64,000 nucleotides of DNA from JANQIV01 sp050117315 (GCA_050117315.1 JASFMY010000010.1:21223-85222), one strand, 5' to 3'; shown: positions 43,360-53,078, numbered from the stretch's first letter. A program made the numbers and translations. Notes: generated from the letters alone by a model not told the origin.

Positions 43360-44067
43360 ATGTCTGGTACTGAACAATATGATGTTAATTTTTTCAAGCC
43401 TCTTTCGGACCATGCAAAAGCTAATAAAAGATTAATTATTATCTTGGCAACGGTATGGGCTGTGGGAGTCTTCGGATTTCAAATTTTGCTCATCTTATTA
43501 AATCAGCCTACTCCGGAAAAGAGTTATGAAATTTTCCAATCAGTTTACCCTGCGGTTGTTGAAGACACTGCAGCAACACCACAAATGAAAATCAAATTCG
43601 CAAAGTCTCTTTTACACGTTCTCGGTAAAAATATTGTAGTAAAGGACGATCACAAATCAGCATTAAAAAACTGTCTTACATGGACGGTTGCAAATATGCA
43701 GCCGGATTCGGTTAAACCTAAATTCTTCTCAGAACCGGATGAAACGACGTATGATCTCACAGTAAAGACACTTGATTTACAAAGCTCAGGTTTCGATAAG
43801 ATTATGATTGACTTGCTTCCTACTTCTTTAGTGAAATTAAACAGCGAAGCTTTTCCCGAAGAATATAAATCAGCATTACCGGGGATTATGAAACTATACC
43901 TGGTTCATAATCAAAACTTCTTTACGGATTTTATATTCCTCGGATTCCCTTTCCACTATTGGTACACGGCACAGTTTCTCTTAATAATGTTTGTAGTGCT
44001 CTGCATTATTTATGCGGCATCAATAGAGAAGGCAAATAAAAAATTTAATTTCGTTGAAGAAACCTAA
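43360..44067 (+). CDS. DUF4212 small subunit of a sodium:solute symporter, with large insertion
   Basis: A 235-residue membrane protein. TM1 at about 24-46 (RLIIILATVWAVGVFGFQIL), TM2 at about 194-218 preceded by FLGFPFHYWYTAQFLLIMFV, which is the DUF4212 motif (sodium/substrate symporter small subunit). Normal DUF4212 proteins are about 90 residues; here about 140 hydrophilic residues are inserted between the helices, forming a soluble domain on one side of the membrane. It ends 14 bp before the symporter start, so the pair is one operon. Shine-Dalgarno GAGG. Confidence 0.85.
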   Translation: MSGTEQYDVNFFKPLSDHAKANKRLIIILATVWAVGVFGFQILLILLNQPTPEKSYEIFQSVYPAVVEDTAATPQMKIKFAKSLLHVLGKNIVVKDDHKSALKNCLTWTVANMQPDSVKPKFFSEPDETTYDLTVKTLDLQSSGFDKIMIDLLPTSLVKLNSEAFPEEYKSALPGIMKLYLVHNQNFFTDFIFLGFPFHYWYTAQFLLIMFVVLCIIYAASIEKANKKFNFVEET

Positions 44068-44081
44068 TCCCGGAGGCAAGA

Positions 44082-45767
44082 TTGAAAAATTTAACAAAAT
44101 ATATTTTGAGTACAATTACCCTTCTATTGTTTTCGCAGAATATTTTTGCGCAGTCTGCAACAGAACTTGAAGGAGAGTTTAAATTAGGCCCTGCAGTTAT
44201 ATTGATTTTATTATTAATAACATTCGTTATGGTTGGCCTTTTCAACAGGGCAAAAGATACTTCAACCTATTGGGCGGCAGGAAGAAAGATTTCTCCGGTT
44301 GGTGCGGGAATGGCAATTGCGTCAAACTGGATGAGCGCTGCTTCGTTTCTGGGAATGGCGGCAATTATGTACGGTTCAGGTTATCACGGTTTATCTTATG
44401 TGGTAGGATGGACAGGCGGTTATGTATTGTTGCTGATTTTAATGGCAGGGCAAATTAGAAGATATGGAAAATACACGGCCGCAGATTTCATTGGCGACCG
44501 TTACTATTCGCAGGGGCTGAGAGGATTCGGTGCAGGCTTGGCAATATTTATTTCGTTTTCATATTGCGTCGGACAGTTTGCCGGTATCGGGTTGATGTTT
44601 AAATGGATTCTCGGCATAGATTATATGTGGGCGGTTATTATCGGCGCATCGGTGGTTTTAGCTTATACTTTGATTTCAGGCATGCTTGGTGTAACTAAGA
44701 ATATGCAGATACAATATGTAATTATTATCGTTTCGTTTTTGATTCCTTTGTTTATTCTTACTTACAAGTTCGGTTATTTTTATTGGCTTCCCGAGGTTGG
44801 TTACGGTTCGGTTGTATCGGATATAGTAAATGGTATTGCCCCGGGGAAAGGTATTTCAGCGATGGGGCATGACTTTGCCATATTACCATCGCCCGAGTTT
44901 GCTATGCCCTGGGATCCTGCAACGGGACAGACAGCATTTCAATGGATTGCAATTTGTTTTTCATTGATGATTGGAACAGCAGGACTGCCGCATGTTATTC
45001 AACGGTTTTATGTTGTACCCCGTGCAAGAGACGCTCGATGGTCGGTTGTTTGGGGATTGTTCTTTATTTGTATTCTTTACTGGAGTGCACCTGTTTATTC
45101 GGCTTTCGGCAAGGTGCTTTCCTCAAATCCCGAGATAGGAAAACTTGCGAAAGATGCTATTGTAGTTTATACGGCACAGCTTGGAGATATCTTCCCGTTA
45201 ATTGTCGGTTTCCTTGCTGCCGGGGCTGTATCTGCAGCCTTTTCAACTGTATCTGGTTTGTTGGTTGCCGGTGCTTCTGCTTTCTCGCACGATTTATATT
45301 ATAGAGTAATAAACCCAAATGCAAACGAACAGACGCAAATGTTAATGGCAAGAATAGGTACAATTTTAATGGCTGCCGCCGTTGCCATTGTTGCTTTATT
45401 GAACTTAGGGTTAATTGCTCAATTGGTTGCAGTCGCTTTCTCATTAGCAGGCTGTACAATTTTCCCATTATTCGTATTGGGAATCTGGTGGAGCGGATCA
45501 AACAGGGCGGGAGCCTGGGCGGGTTTGATTGCAGGTTCTTCCGTTTCCGCAATTGCTTTAATATACTTTGTTGCCGGAAAATTTGGAGCGTCATTACCGG
45601 GACAGGAATTTATTAACTATTATTTGAATGCATGGTACTTTGCAATTTGGGGAGCACCAATGGCTATATTGACAAATATAATTGTGTCAAAGCTGTCCAA
45701 AGAAAGCACTCCGTTTGAGATAAAAAAATTCTTAGCGGAAAAAGTACATAACTATAAAGCTTCATAA
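44082..45767 (+). CDS. Sodium:solute symporter, ActP/VC_2705-type
   Basis: A 561-residue SSSF permease with about 13-14 helices and a cleavable-looking N-terminal signal. Marks: YWAAGRKISPVGAGMAIASN, SYCVGQFAGIGLMF, IGTAGLPHVIQRFYVVPRAR and AAGAVSAAFSTVSGLLVAGA. This subgroup works with a DUF4212 partner and takes up short organic acids such as acetate or related solutes with sodium. The start is TTG at 44082, with CGGAGG five bases before it. A terminator at 45775 ends the operon. The exact substrate is not readable from sequence. Confidence 0.92.
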   Translation: MKNLTKYILSTITLLLFSQNIFAQSATELEGEFKLGPAVILILLLITFVMVGLFNRAKDTSTYWAAGRKISPVGAGMAIASNWMSAASFLGMAAIMYGSGYHGLSYVVGWTGGYVLLLILMAGQIRRYGKYTAADFIGDRYYSQGLRGFGAGLAIFISFSYCVGQFAGIGLMFKWILGIDYMWAVIIGASVVLAYTLISGMLGVTKNMQIQYVIIIVSFLIPLFILTYKFGYFYWLPEVGYGSVVSDIVNGIAPGKGISAMGHDFAILPSPEFAMPWDPATGQTAFQWIAICFSLMIGTAGLPHVIQRFYVVPRARDARWSVVWGLFFICILYWSAPVYSAFGKVLSSNPEIGKLAKDAIVVYTAQLGDIFPLIVGFLAAGAVSAAFSTVSGLLVAGASAFSHDLYYRVINPNANEQTQMLMARIGTILMAAAVAIVALLNLGLIAQLVAVAFSLAGCTIFPLFVLGIWWSGSNRAGAWAGLIAGSSVSAIALIYFVAGKFGASLPGQEFINYYLNAWYFAIWGAPMAILTNIIVSKLSKESTPFEIKKFLAEKVHNYKAS

Positions 45768-45774
45768 TTTTCAT

Positions 45775-45806
45775 AAACCCCGGTTCTTCCGGGGTTTACT
45801 TTTTAC
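45775..45806 (+). terminator. Intrinsic terminator of the porin-symporter operon
   Basis: AAACCCCGG-ttctt-CCGGGGTTT, followed by ACTTTTTACA; 7 bp after the symporter stop. Confidence 0.85.
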
Positions 45807-45863
45807 AGGTAGATTGTAGTTATAATCATTTGTAAATTTACAATCGACAATCTTCAAACAATT

Positions 45864-48779
45864 ATGCCTTCAAAAAATCACAAGAGGAATTTTTTCCTCA
45901 GGATAGTTTTACCAACCTTGTTTGCTTTTATCCTTTTTACTTTATCTTTTTTCGCTTTTATAATCCCTTCATTCGAGAGCAGTCTTCTTGACGGCAAACG
46001 TGAAATGATATGCGAACTGACAAACTCTGCCTGGAGCATCCTTTTGGATTTTAACGACAAGTACGAATCCGGGTTACTTTCGCTTGAAGAGGCTCAAAGA
46101 GTAGCAGTTGAGCGAATTAAAAATTTAAGATACGGTGAAGAGAGTAAAGACTATTTTTGGATAACAGACGAACACCCGAATATGGTTATGCACCCATACC
46201 GACCGGAGCTTGACGGAACTGATTTGTCGGATTATTCGGATCCGGAAGGAAAAAAATTATTCGTGGAATTCGTAAAAGTTGTTAAAGAGTCAGGCGAGGG
46301 TTATGTTGATTACATGTGGCAGTGGAAAGATGATTCCACTAAAATTGTCCCGAAGCTTTCCTTTGTAAAAGAGTTCAACCCCTGGGGATGGATAATAGGT
46401 ACGGGCATTTACATTGAAGACGTAACAGAAGAGATCAACAATCTCACCAGCAGCTTAATTTATGTGTCTCTGGGAATTCTATTGCTGGTAGGATTTATTT
46501 TATTTTACATAGGCAGGCAGAGTCTTAAAATAGAAAACGAAAGGCAAACTGCTGAAGAAGGATTAAGAGAATCGGAAAGCAAATATAAAGCACTTGTTGA
46601 AGCATCAACCGACGGGCTTGTTATGATTTTGGAAGGCGAATTTGTTTATGCCAACTTTGCATTGCTTGAGATGCTTGGTTATGATAAACTTTTATCAACT
46701 AATGACCTTCGTAAAATAATATACAGGGAAGAATATGAAAATCTTTCCGGTGTTGAGTTTTTCCATAACCTTCTGCAGCAAAAGAAATACGAACCGCAGG
46801 TTGAAGCACAACTTATCACAAAAGATGATACTGAAGCAGATGTAATATTATACACGTCGGAAATTTCATTCGGTGAAAAATCAGGGTATACTGTTATTGT
46901 AAAAGATATTAGTGCAAGTAAAAAAATATCCGAAGAACTCGGCGAAAACAAAGAACGGTTCAACACTTTAATTAACAACATTAACGTTGGTGTATTTAGA
47001 AGCACTCTCGGAAAGAACAGCAAATTTATTGAAGCAAATGCTGCTGCACTGAAGATTTTCGGTTTCACCGATAAAGAAGAATTGTTTGATGCAAAAATAA
47101 TTGATCTTTTCCGTGATAAAGAAGAACAACAACAATTCTTTGAAAAACTATTCTCAAAAGGTGAAATTAAAAACAACGTTATTCAAATTAAGAGAAAGGA
47201 CGGCTCTTATTCCATGATCTCAGTCTCAGCCGTATTAGTTAAAGATAATGAAGGCGGTAATAAATTTTGCGACGGCATTATCGAAGACATTACAGACAGA
47301 ATAAGAATTAATGAAGAACGTGAAAATTTAATTGCCGAGCTGCAAACATCATTAAAATTTTTGCACCGCCCTATAGAGGATTTTTTAAGAAATATTATTT
47401 CCTGCAATATGAATATTGCAATTCATGAAGCTGCAAAAATAATTACAAAGCAAAAATACAGCGCAGCACTGGTGCAGGCAGACAACGGTGAATTCATTGG
47501 TATTGTAACGGATCATGATTTAAGAAAACGGGTTGTTGCGGAAAACTATGATATAAACAAACCTATTTACAATGTAATGAGCGCACCGTTAGTTACAATC
47601 CAAAGTAATGCATTCGTGTTTGAAGCTCTTATGCAGATGCATGAAAATTCTACAAGACATCTCGCGGTTAAAAATAATGAAGGGCAGATATTGGGCATTA
47701 TCAGCAGTGAAGATTTACTTAGAATCGAAATGCAGTCATCCGCATTTTTGTTGAGAGAGATTGAAATAGCAGAATCTGTTGAGGAGTTAGCGGATGTAAA
47801 AGTTAAACTTCCCCGGTTTATAAAAACTTTAGTGGACAGCGGGGCTAAGACAAAGAACGTCACTCATATCATTACTTCGGTATTCGATGCTATAGTTGCT
47901 AAACTTATCACTTTTGCTTTTAATGAGCTGGGTAATCCCCCGGCAGAGTTTTCTTTTATTGCTTTGGGCAGCGCCGGGCGAAAAGAACAGACTTTAATAT
48001 CCGACCAGGATAATGCTATAATTTTTGAAAATGTTGATGAAAAAGACTTTGATAATGTAAAAAACTATTTTGACAAACTGGCTCAATCGGTTTGCTACGG
48101 GTTGAATGAATGCGGTTATGTTTTCTGTAAAGGTGAAGCAATGGCCAACAATCCTAGGTGGACACAACCGCTTGATAAGTGGATAAGCTACTTTCACGAA
48201 TGGATTGCAAATTCTTCGCAGCAGGATTTGATTGATATAAGCATCTTTTTTGATTTCAGGCATGTATACGGAAACAACGAACTTGCTGAAAAGTTGAGAG
48301 TAAAGTTGTCGGAGTTGACAGACGGGCAGGCCGGTTTCTTTCAGCATCTTACAAAAAACTGTTTGCTTCATAAGCCGCCCGTTGGGATGCTTGGCGGTTT
48401 GCTACTTGAATCAAAAGGCAACCATGCCGAAACTTTTGATATAAAACTTGCTACAATGCCTTTGAGTGATTTCGCCAGGATCTATGCACTAAAAAATAAT
48501 TTGTACGATACCAATACCTTGGAACGTCTGCATTCGCTATGGGAAAAAGGGGTAATTAACAAAAACAGCTATGATGAAATTGTGCAGGCTTATAATTTTC
48601 TGATGCAATTGAGATTCAAGCATCAGGCCACGCAGATAACCGAAGATAATGAATTTGATAATTTTATTAACCCGAAAGAACTTACGCAGATAGAAATTAA
48701 AACGCTAAAAAATACTTTTTCGCAGATTATCGGGATACAGAAAAGATTGGGTTTTGATTTCAGCGGGGAAGCGTTGTAG
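45864..48779 (+). CDS. Membrane sensor: single Cache, two PAS, CBS pair and DUF294 nucleotidyltransferase
   Basis: A 971-residue fusion. TM1 (about 12-35), extracytoplasmic single Cache_2 domain (about 40-190: KDYFWITDEHPNMVMHPYRP, WGWIIGTGIY), TM2 (about 195-217), PAS at about 235-355 and 365-475, a CBS pair at about 500-625 (IVTDHDLRKRVV, GIISSEDLLRIE), then a GlnD-like nucleotidyltransferase domain with GSAGRKEQTLISDQDNAIIF (about 698-720) and a DUF294 C-terminal domain. The CBS-DUF294 part is known beside ActP-type symporters in Proteobacteria, usually as a soluble protein; here it carries a membrane receptor. It could modify the symporter or a regulator in response to external solute. 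It follows the symporter terminator in the same direction. Confidence 0.88.
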   Translation: MPSKNHKRNFFLRIVLPTLFAFILFTLSFFAFIIPSFESSLLDGKREMICELTNSAWSILLDFNDKYESGLLSLEEAQRVAVERIKNLRYGEESKDYFWITDEHPNMVMHPYRPELDGTDLSDYSDPEGKKLFVEFVKVVKESGEGYVDYMWQWKDDSTKIVPKLSFVKEFNPWGWIIGTGIYIEDVTEEINNLTSSLIYVSLGILLLVGFILFYIGRQSLKIENERQTAEEGLRESESKYKALVEASTDGLVMILEGEFVYANFALLEMLGYDKLLSTNDLRKIIYREEYENLSGVEFFHNLLQQKKYEPQVEAQLITKDDTEADVILYTSEISFGEKSGYTVIVKDISASKKISEELGENKERFNTLINNINVGVFRSTLGKNSKFIEANAAALKIFGFTDKEELFDAKIIDLFRDKEEQQQFFEKLFSKGEIKNNVIQIKRKDGSYSMISVSAVLVKDNEGGNKFCDGIIEDITDRIRINEERENLIAELQTSLKFLHRPIEDFLRNIISCNMNIAIHEAAKIITKQKYSAALVQADNGEFIGIVTDHDLRKRVVAENYDINKPIYNVMSAPLVTIQSNAFVFEALMQMHENSTRHLAVKNNEGQILGIISSEDLLRIEMQSSAFLLREIEIAESVEELADVKVKLPRFIKTLVDSGAKTKNVTHIITSVFDAIVAKLITFAFNELGNPPAEFSFIALGSAGRKEQTLISDQDNAIIFENVDEKDFDNVKNYFDKLAQSVCYGLNECGYVFCKGEAMANNPRWTQPLDKWISYFHEWIANSSQQDLIDISIFFDFRHVYGNNELAEKLRVKLSELTDGQAGFFQHLTKNCLLHKPPVGMLGGLLLESKGNHAETFDIKLATMPLSDFARIYALKNNLYDTNTLERLHSLWEKGVINKNSYDEIVQAYNFLMQLRFKHQATQITEDNEFDNFINPKELTQIEIKTLKNTFSQIIGIQKRLGFDFSGEAL

Positions 48780-48809
48780 AGTTTAGTTTTTTCAATACAT
48801 ACCTATAGC

Positions 48810-48835
48810 GGGATGAAACGATCCCCTCATTTTTT
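48810..48835 (+). terminator. Terminator after the Cache-DUF294 gene
   Basis: GGGAT-gaaacg-ATCCC followed by CTCATTTTTT. Short stem but a good T-run. Confidence 0.55.
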
Positions 48836-48859
48836 ATTACAAAGTACGGCGAACATGTA

Positions 48860-48880
48860 ACGCCCATTTAATTTGGGCGT
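48860..48880. terminator. Hairpin between convergent genes
   Basis: ACGCCCA and TGGGCGT (7-bp stem) lie 18 bp from the stop of the minus-strand isomerase-like gene. No long T-run on either strand. Confidence 0.4.
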
Positions 48881-48897
48881 ACAATTACACATTAACA

Positions 48898-49707
48898 TTA
48901 CAATAAAAATTTATTTAATGCCTCTGCAGCTTCATGTGGTTTTATATTTCTGCACTCGCTTACAAACGGGCCCGTAAAATTTATTTCTTTTAATCTTTTC
49001 CCTAACTTGCTCCAATCGATATTTCCTTTACCTACCGGTAAATGGCTGTCGTCATTACCGTGATTATCATGGTAGTGAATTGATACGAGTTTGTCCGAAA
49101 AACAATCAAGATATTTTTCAAAACCTTCGGCAATGTTTGCATGACCTGTATCGAGACAAAATTTTAAGTTAGGCGATTCTAATTCTGAGAATACAAAATA
49201 CAGGTCATTTAGGTTATCACCCAAAAGTAAATGCTCCGAACCATGCGGGAGCGGGGTTACATTTTCAATTGCTATATTAACATTCCGGTGGTTACATTTT
49301 TGAAGTATCTCCGGCATATTCTGCACAAACCTCTTTAATGATTTATCTCTTTGCCATTTTTCAACAGGAAACCAGAAAAAGAAACCCATATGGCTTGTAA
49401 TATATTTGATGCCAAGTTTAGCAGCCAGGTCTATTGATTTAGATATATATGCAATATTTGAGCGGCTTTTGTAGTAAATATTATCCGCTATATTTATTTC
49501 ATAAGGAAGATGAAAACTGAACTCAATATTACCATCACAAGCTTTCTTTTTTAGTTCTTCAATTCTTTTTTCATCAAAGGAATCAAGTGAGGAATGTGGT
49601 TTTGATAAATTAATTTCGATATGGTTAAGGTTGCTTTCTTTTGAATAATCTAAAAGCTCTTCAGGAGTATAGTTATAAACATTAAAACCGAATTTGTATT
49701 TGTTCAT
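48898..49707 (-). CDS. Sugar phosphate isomerase/epimerase-like TIM barrel protein
   Basis: A 269-residue protein of the AP_endonuc_2 (xylose-isomerase-like) fold. Metal-binding marks: FHLPYE, TSHMGF, NVNIAIENVTP (Glu), FCLDTGHANIAEG, SIHYHDNHGNDDSHLPVGKG and a final SEC. These suggest an isomerase or epimerase of sugars or inositols, or an endonuclease IV relative. There are no nearby sugar genes to fix the substrate. A minus-strand gene alone, probably transcribed from its own promoter right of 49707. Confidence 0.85.
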   Translation of the reverse strand: MNKYKFGFNVYNYTPEELLDYSKESNLNHIEINLSKPHSSLDSFDEKRIEELKKKACDGNIEFSFHLPYEINIADNIYYKSRSNIAYISKSIDLAAKLGIKYITSHMGFFFWFPVEKWQRDKSLKRFVQNMPEILQKCNHRNVNIAIENVTPLPHGSEHLLLGDNLNDLYFVFSELESPNLKFCLDTGHANIAEGFEKYLDCFSDKLVSIHYHDNHGNDDSHLPVGKGNIDWSKLGKRLKEINFTGPFVSECRNIKPHEAAEALNKFLL

Positions 49708-49819
49708 TAATCTTTTGGTAAGTTATTACTAAAATAAAATTAATCTAATTAATAAAAAATTTTAATTAGGTTAACCTATATAAAATATTTCCTATCCCGA
49801 ATTAAGTCTTATAGTTTTG

Positions 49820-50950
49820 TCAAGAAACAGATAGATTATAATTTATATTTCTTTTCTTTAGTCCGTTCAAAATAAAATCTACACACTTATGATTTTCACC
49901 AATAAGCTCAGGAGGACAAATCCCTTTCCAGTTGAATAAATCTTTTACCAGCATTCTTATTGCCATCGTAGCAGTATAACCTGTGGTTCTTGCCATCGAG
50001 CTAGTTTTGTTTTTTTCGTCATATTTATCGATTAAATCGTATTGATATTTCACCTTTTTATTCTCCTTTTGACCTTCAACTATCACTCTCATAAATGTTA
50101 CATCTCTGTCGTTCTCTTTCATTTCCCATTTGGGAAATAAGAGTTTTGATGTAAAATCAAGCGGTTTAATTTTTTTGCCGGAGACTTCAATTTCATTTTT
50201 ATCGAAGAAACCTGTTTCCCTGAAAATCTTCATTATTTCAATATGCCCGGGATAACGTAATGTTTTTTCTTTTTTATTCGGGGCATCGATGTTATAAAGC
50301 AGTGAGCGAAGTCCGTCGCTATTAAAGGCTTCAAGACCGCCAACTTCGGGAAAAGTAATAATCTCCGGTTCGGAAAGAGCTTCTTTTGTTATTACTTTTT
50401 TATTTTTTATGTACCTTGCCGGGCGTGTGTATTCCTCGATAACGTCGGACGGGGCAAACACCGCTTTATATTCATAAGGCCATTCACGTTTCTGGGGAAG
50501 TCCGCCAACGTAGATTTCTATATTTTCCGTTTTGTCTAAAATTGAATCAACGTAACCGGCAAGCAAATTGCTCATTCCCGGAGCAACACCGCAGTCGACA
50601 ATTGCGGTAACATTTTTACTTTTTGCGAGGTTATCTAATTCTCTCGGGTTTTCTTGTGCAAAAGTTATATCAACAATATTTTTCCCGTTTTCAATCACGG
50701 ACTTTAATGTTTCAAATCCCATTGAACTCGGCATAGCGGATAAAACAAAATCTGCATCTTTTATAACTTTCGAGACATTTTCTCCCTTTGATAAATCTTC
50801 TTCAAGTGTAATTATATTTTTATGATTTTCAACCTTCTCCAATTTCGATTTATCAAAATCTACCAGAGTGATTTTAAATTCTTTATCTTTTGCTAGATCC
50901 ATTGCCATTGGCGTGCCGATCAGCCCGGCACCTAAGATTAAAATTTTCAC
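49820..50950 (-). CDS. Saccharopine-dehydrogenase-like NAD(P)-binding oxidoreductase
   Basis: A 376-residue enzyme with N-terminal Rossmann motif ILGAGLIGTPMAMDLA and a catalytic-type stretch VDCGVAPGMSNLLAGYVD typical of saccharopine reductases and L-lysine dehydrogenase relatives. GGLEAFNSDGLRSLLY and the C-terminal MARTTGYTATMAIRML are also characteristic. It probably oxidises or reduces an amino-acid adduct in lysine or polyamine metabolism; the precise substrate is open because this branch is diverse. AAGGAG precedes the ATG. No lysine genes flank it. Confidence 0.88.
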   Translation of the reverse strand: MKILILGAGLIGTPMAMDLAKDKEFKITLVDFDKSKLEKVENHKNIITLEEDLSKGENVSKVIKDADFVLSAMPSSMGFETLKSVIENGKNIVDITFAQENPRELDNLAKSKNVTAIVDCGVAPGMSNLLAGYVDSILDKTENIEIYVGGLPQKREWPYEYKAVFAPSDVIEEYTRPARYIKNKKVITKEALSEPEIITFPEVGGLEAFNSDGLRSLLYNIDAPNKKEKTLRYPGHIEIMKIFRETGFFDKNEIEVSGKKIKPLDFTSKLLFPKWEMKENDRDVTFMRVIVEGQKENKKVKYQYDLIDKYDEKNKTSSMARTTGYTATMAIRMLVKDLFNWKGICPPELIGENHKCVDFILNGLKKRNINYNLSVS

Positions 50951-51162
50951 GTTGATCTCCTTGTTGTTATTGTAGTATTAAAAAATAAGAAATAAAGGAG
51001 ATAAGGTTATAATCCGTTAAACCTATTTTGAAATGCGATGTGTTGTATTAAAATAATCAAGAGTATAAAATGTTTAAGTATATCCAAAAGCAAAAATTTG
51101 AAACTTTTACTAAAGAACAAATGTTACAACATGTAATTACAAATTACACAATAAATTATTGA

Positions 51163-51381
51163 AAGGTTATAAAAAATGAAGAAGTAAAAGATGTCAATTA
51201 CAATTTGCATTCGGAGAATAACGGCGTTTATATTTTTGTTATTGAGGGTGAAGTTGAAACGGCAGATGAAAAATTGACTAGACGTGATGCAATTGGAATT
51301 TGGGACACGGAAAATGTTCAACTTAATGTGAAAGAAAATTCGGATGTATTAATAGCTGAAGTCCCGATGGCGTTAAGTTAA
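51163..51381 (+). pseudogene. Pirin C-terminal fragment
   Basis: An open frame without a good start reads VNYNLHSENNGVYIFVIEGE, then VETADEKLTRRDAIGIWDTE, then NVQLNVKENSDVLIAEVPM, a close match to the second cupin half of pirin (YhaK-type): GVYxFVIEGE, LxRRDAxGI and LxxEVPM. The metal-binding first half and any start codon are absent. It is left over from a deleted pirin gene. Confidence 0.75.
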
Positions 51382-51480
51382 TCGCAGAGGCGGTTACACA
51401 TTGCCGTCTCACTTTAATTTTGTGCATATCATTATTAAATTTAATATCACTTTATCAAAATTCTCAAACGTGAGTTCAAT

Positions 51481-52206
51481 ATGAAAGATACTAAAGTAGC
51501 AATAATTACTGGAGCAAGCAGGGGAATTGGGAAGTCGGTAGCAATTGGATTAGCTGAAGGCGGTTATAAAACGATTTTAATATCCAGGTCCAAGGAAAAG
51601 CTTGCAAATGTAAAAAAAGAAATTGATGCAATTCTTAAAAGCAGGGTTGAATTGTCTTCCGAGATCTATCCGGTTGATGTCACGGACTATGAAAGTTCAA
51701 AAGAAATAATTAAACAGGTAATCGATAAATATAACCGGATTGATGTTTTGGTAAACAATGCCGGCATATGGGCTAAAGGTTCTTTGGATGTGAGTGAAAA
51801 GGAACTATCTAAAGTATTGAACACTAATCTCATCGCACCGTTTGCAGTACTCAAAGAAGTTGTACCGGTTATGAAAGAACAAAAAAGCGGTTATATTTTT
51901 AATATTGCTTCCCGTGCGGGGAAATACGGTTTCGCAGGTTCGGGAACATATGTATCTTCAAAATTTGCCCTTGTGGGTTTAAGTGAATCATTATACCGTG
52001 AACTGTCCGAATATCATGTAAAAGTAACTTCAATTAGTCCGTCGTGGGTCAATACTGATATGGCTGAAGAGGCAGGTTCTGCAATATCAAAGGAAGAAAT
52101 GATACAACCTGAAGATATAACTGAAACAATCAGATATTTGTTAAAATTATCGCCTGCAACATATATTAAAGATGTTACAATTGAGTGCCGGCTGAGGATT
52201 AAATGA
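51481..52206 (+). CDS. Short-chain dehydrogenase/reductase
   Basis: A 241-residue classical SDR: nucleotide motif TGASRGIG (11-18), NNAG (91-94), catalytic Ser-Tyr-Lys (NIASRAG, then GTYVSSKFALVGLSES, with Tyr and Lys in YxxxK). The cofactor is probably NADP(H), since a Ser-Arg pair (ISRSK) follows strand 2. Similar to 3-ketoacyl-ACP reductase (FabG) relatives but not within a fatty-acid cluster, so the substrate is unknown. It lies just after the pirin relic. Confidence 0.9.
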   Translation: MKDTKVAIITGASRGIGKSVAIGLAEGGYKTILISRSKEKLANVKKEIDAILKSRVELSSEIYPVDVTDYESSKEIIKQVIDKYNRIDVLVNNAGIWAKGSLDVSEKELSKVLNTNLIAPFAVLKEVVPVMKEQKSGYIFNIASRAGKYGFAGSGTYVSSKFALVGLSESLYRELSEYHVKVTSISPSWVNTDMAEEAGSAISKEEMIQPEDITETIRYLLKLSPATYIKDVTIECRLRIK

Positions 52207-52399
52207 TAGAATTAGAAAAGACGTGCGATAAATTTTCATAATAAAAATCACATAATTTTTGGGAGTATTAAAAGAATTGCGCTTTAAAAATTTTTTGTCA
52301 AATACATAAATAACTTATAATATTTGTCGTTACCGAATCATCATATTCTTTGTACAATTCGGTGTGACGGAAGAATAAATAATAACAGAAAGGATAACA

Positions 52400-53005
52400 A
52401 TGGATAAATCAGCAAATAACAAATATGAAATTCATGAATTAATTAAAAACAGGTGGAGTCCCAGATCATTCAAACCGGTTACGTTGGAGAAAGAAAAAAT
52501 ACTATCGTTATTTGAAGCAGCAAGGTGGGCTCCTTCAAGCTATAACGAACAACCCTGGCATTTTATTATCGCTTCAAGAGAAGATGAACAGGAGTTTGAT
52601 AAGCTCCTAAGCTGTTTGGTAGAATTTAACAAGGAGTGGGCTAAAGATGCTTCTCTTTTGATTATTACGGTTGCAAGGAGTAATTCAATCCACAGTAACA
52701 AACCAAATAAACATGCATGGCATGATATAGGGCTGGCTGCTGCAAATCTTACAATTCAGGCAGGCAATCTTGGTTTGTATGTTCACCAAATAGGCGGATT
52801 TGATGCAGAAAAAACCACGCAGGTATTTAATATCCCGGAAGGTTATGAACCGGTTTCAGCAATAGCAGTTGGTTACAAAGACGACCCGGATAAATTAAAC
52901 GACAGTTTAAAGAAAAGCGAGACAGCAGTCCGCAAAAGAAAAGAGCTGGAAGAATTTATATTCGAAGGTGAGTGGGGGAAGACAACTAAATTGCTAAATC
53001 ATTAA
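52400..53005 (+). CDS. Nitroreductase-family FMN protein
   Basis: A 201-residue flavoprotein. RWSPRSFKPVTLEKEKILSL, AARWAPSSYNEQPWHFIIA (FMN phosphate loop), then HDIGLAAANLTIQAGNLGLY and IPEGYEPVSAIAVGYKDD are the standard motif order of the family. It reduces nitro compounds or quinones with NAD(P)H; the true substrate is unknown. AAAGGA precedes the ATG. Confidence 0.9.
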   Translation: MDKSANNKYEIHELIKNRWSPRSFKPVTLEKEKILSLFEAARWAPSSYNEQPWHFIIASREDEQEFDKLLSCLVEFNKEWAKDASLLIITVARSNSIHSNKPNKHAWHDIGLAAANLTIQAGNLGLYVHQIGGFDAEKTTQVFNIPEGYEPVSAIAVGYKDDPDKLNDSLKKSETAVRKRKELEEFIFEGEWGKTTKLLNH

Positions 53006-53047
53006 CCTCATTATAAAAAGTTAAATGGAATAGTAAGTGAATTGCGC

Positions 53048-53078
53048 TTACTATTCCGGTTATTTGTTATTATATTTG
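53048..53078 (+). promoter_or_regulatory. Probable promoter of higBA
   Basis: TATATTTG at 53071-53078 matches the Bacteroidota -7 box exactly; the -33 position 20 bp upstream has TTA instead of TTG. Expected start near 53085. Confidence 0.5.
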
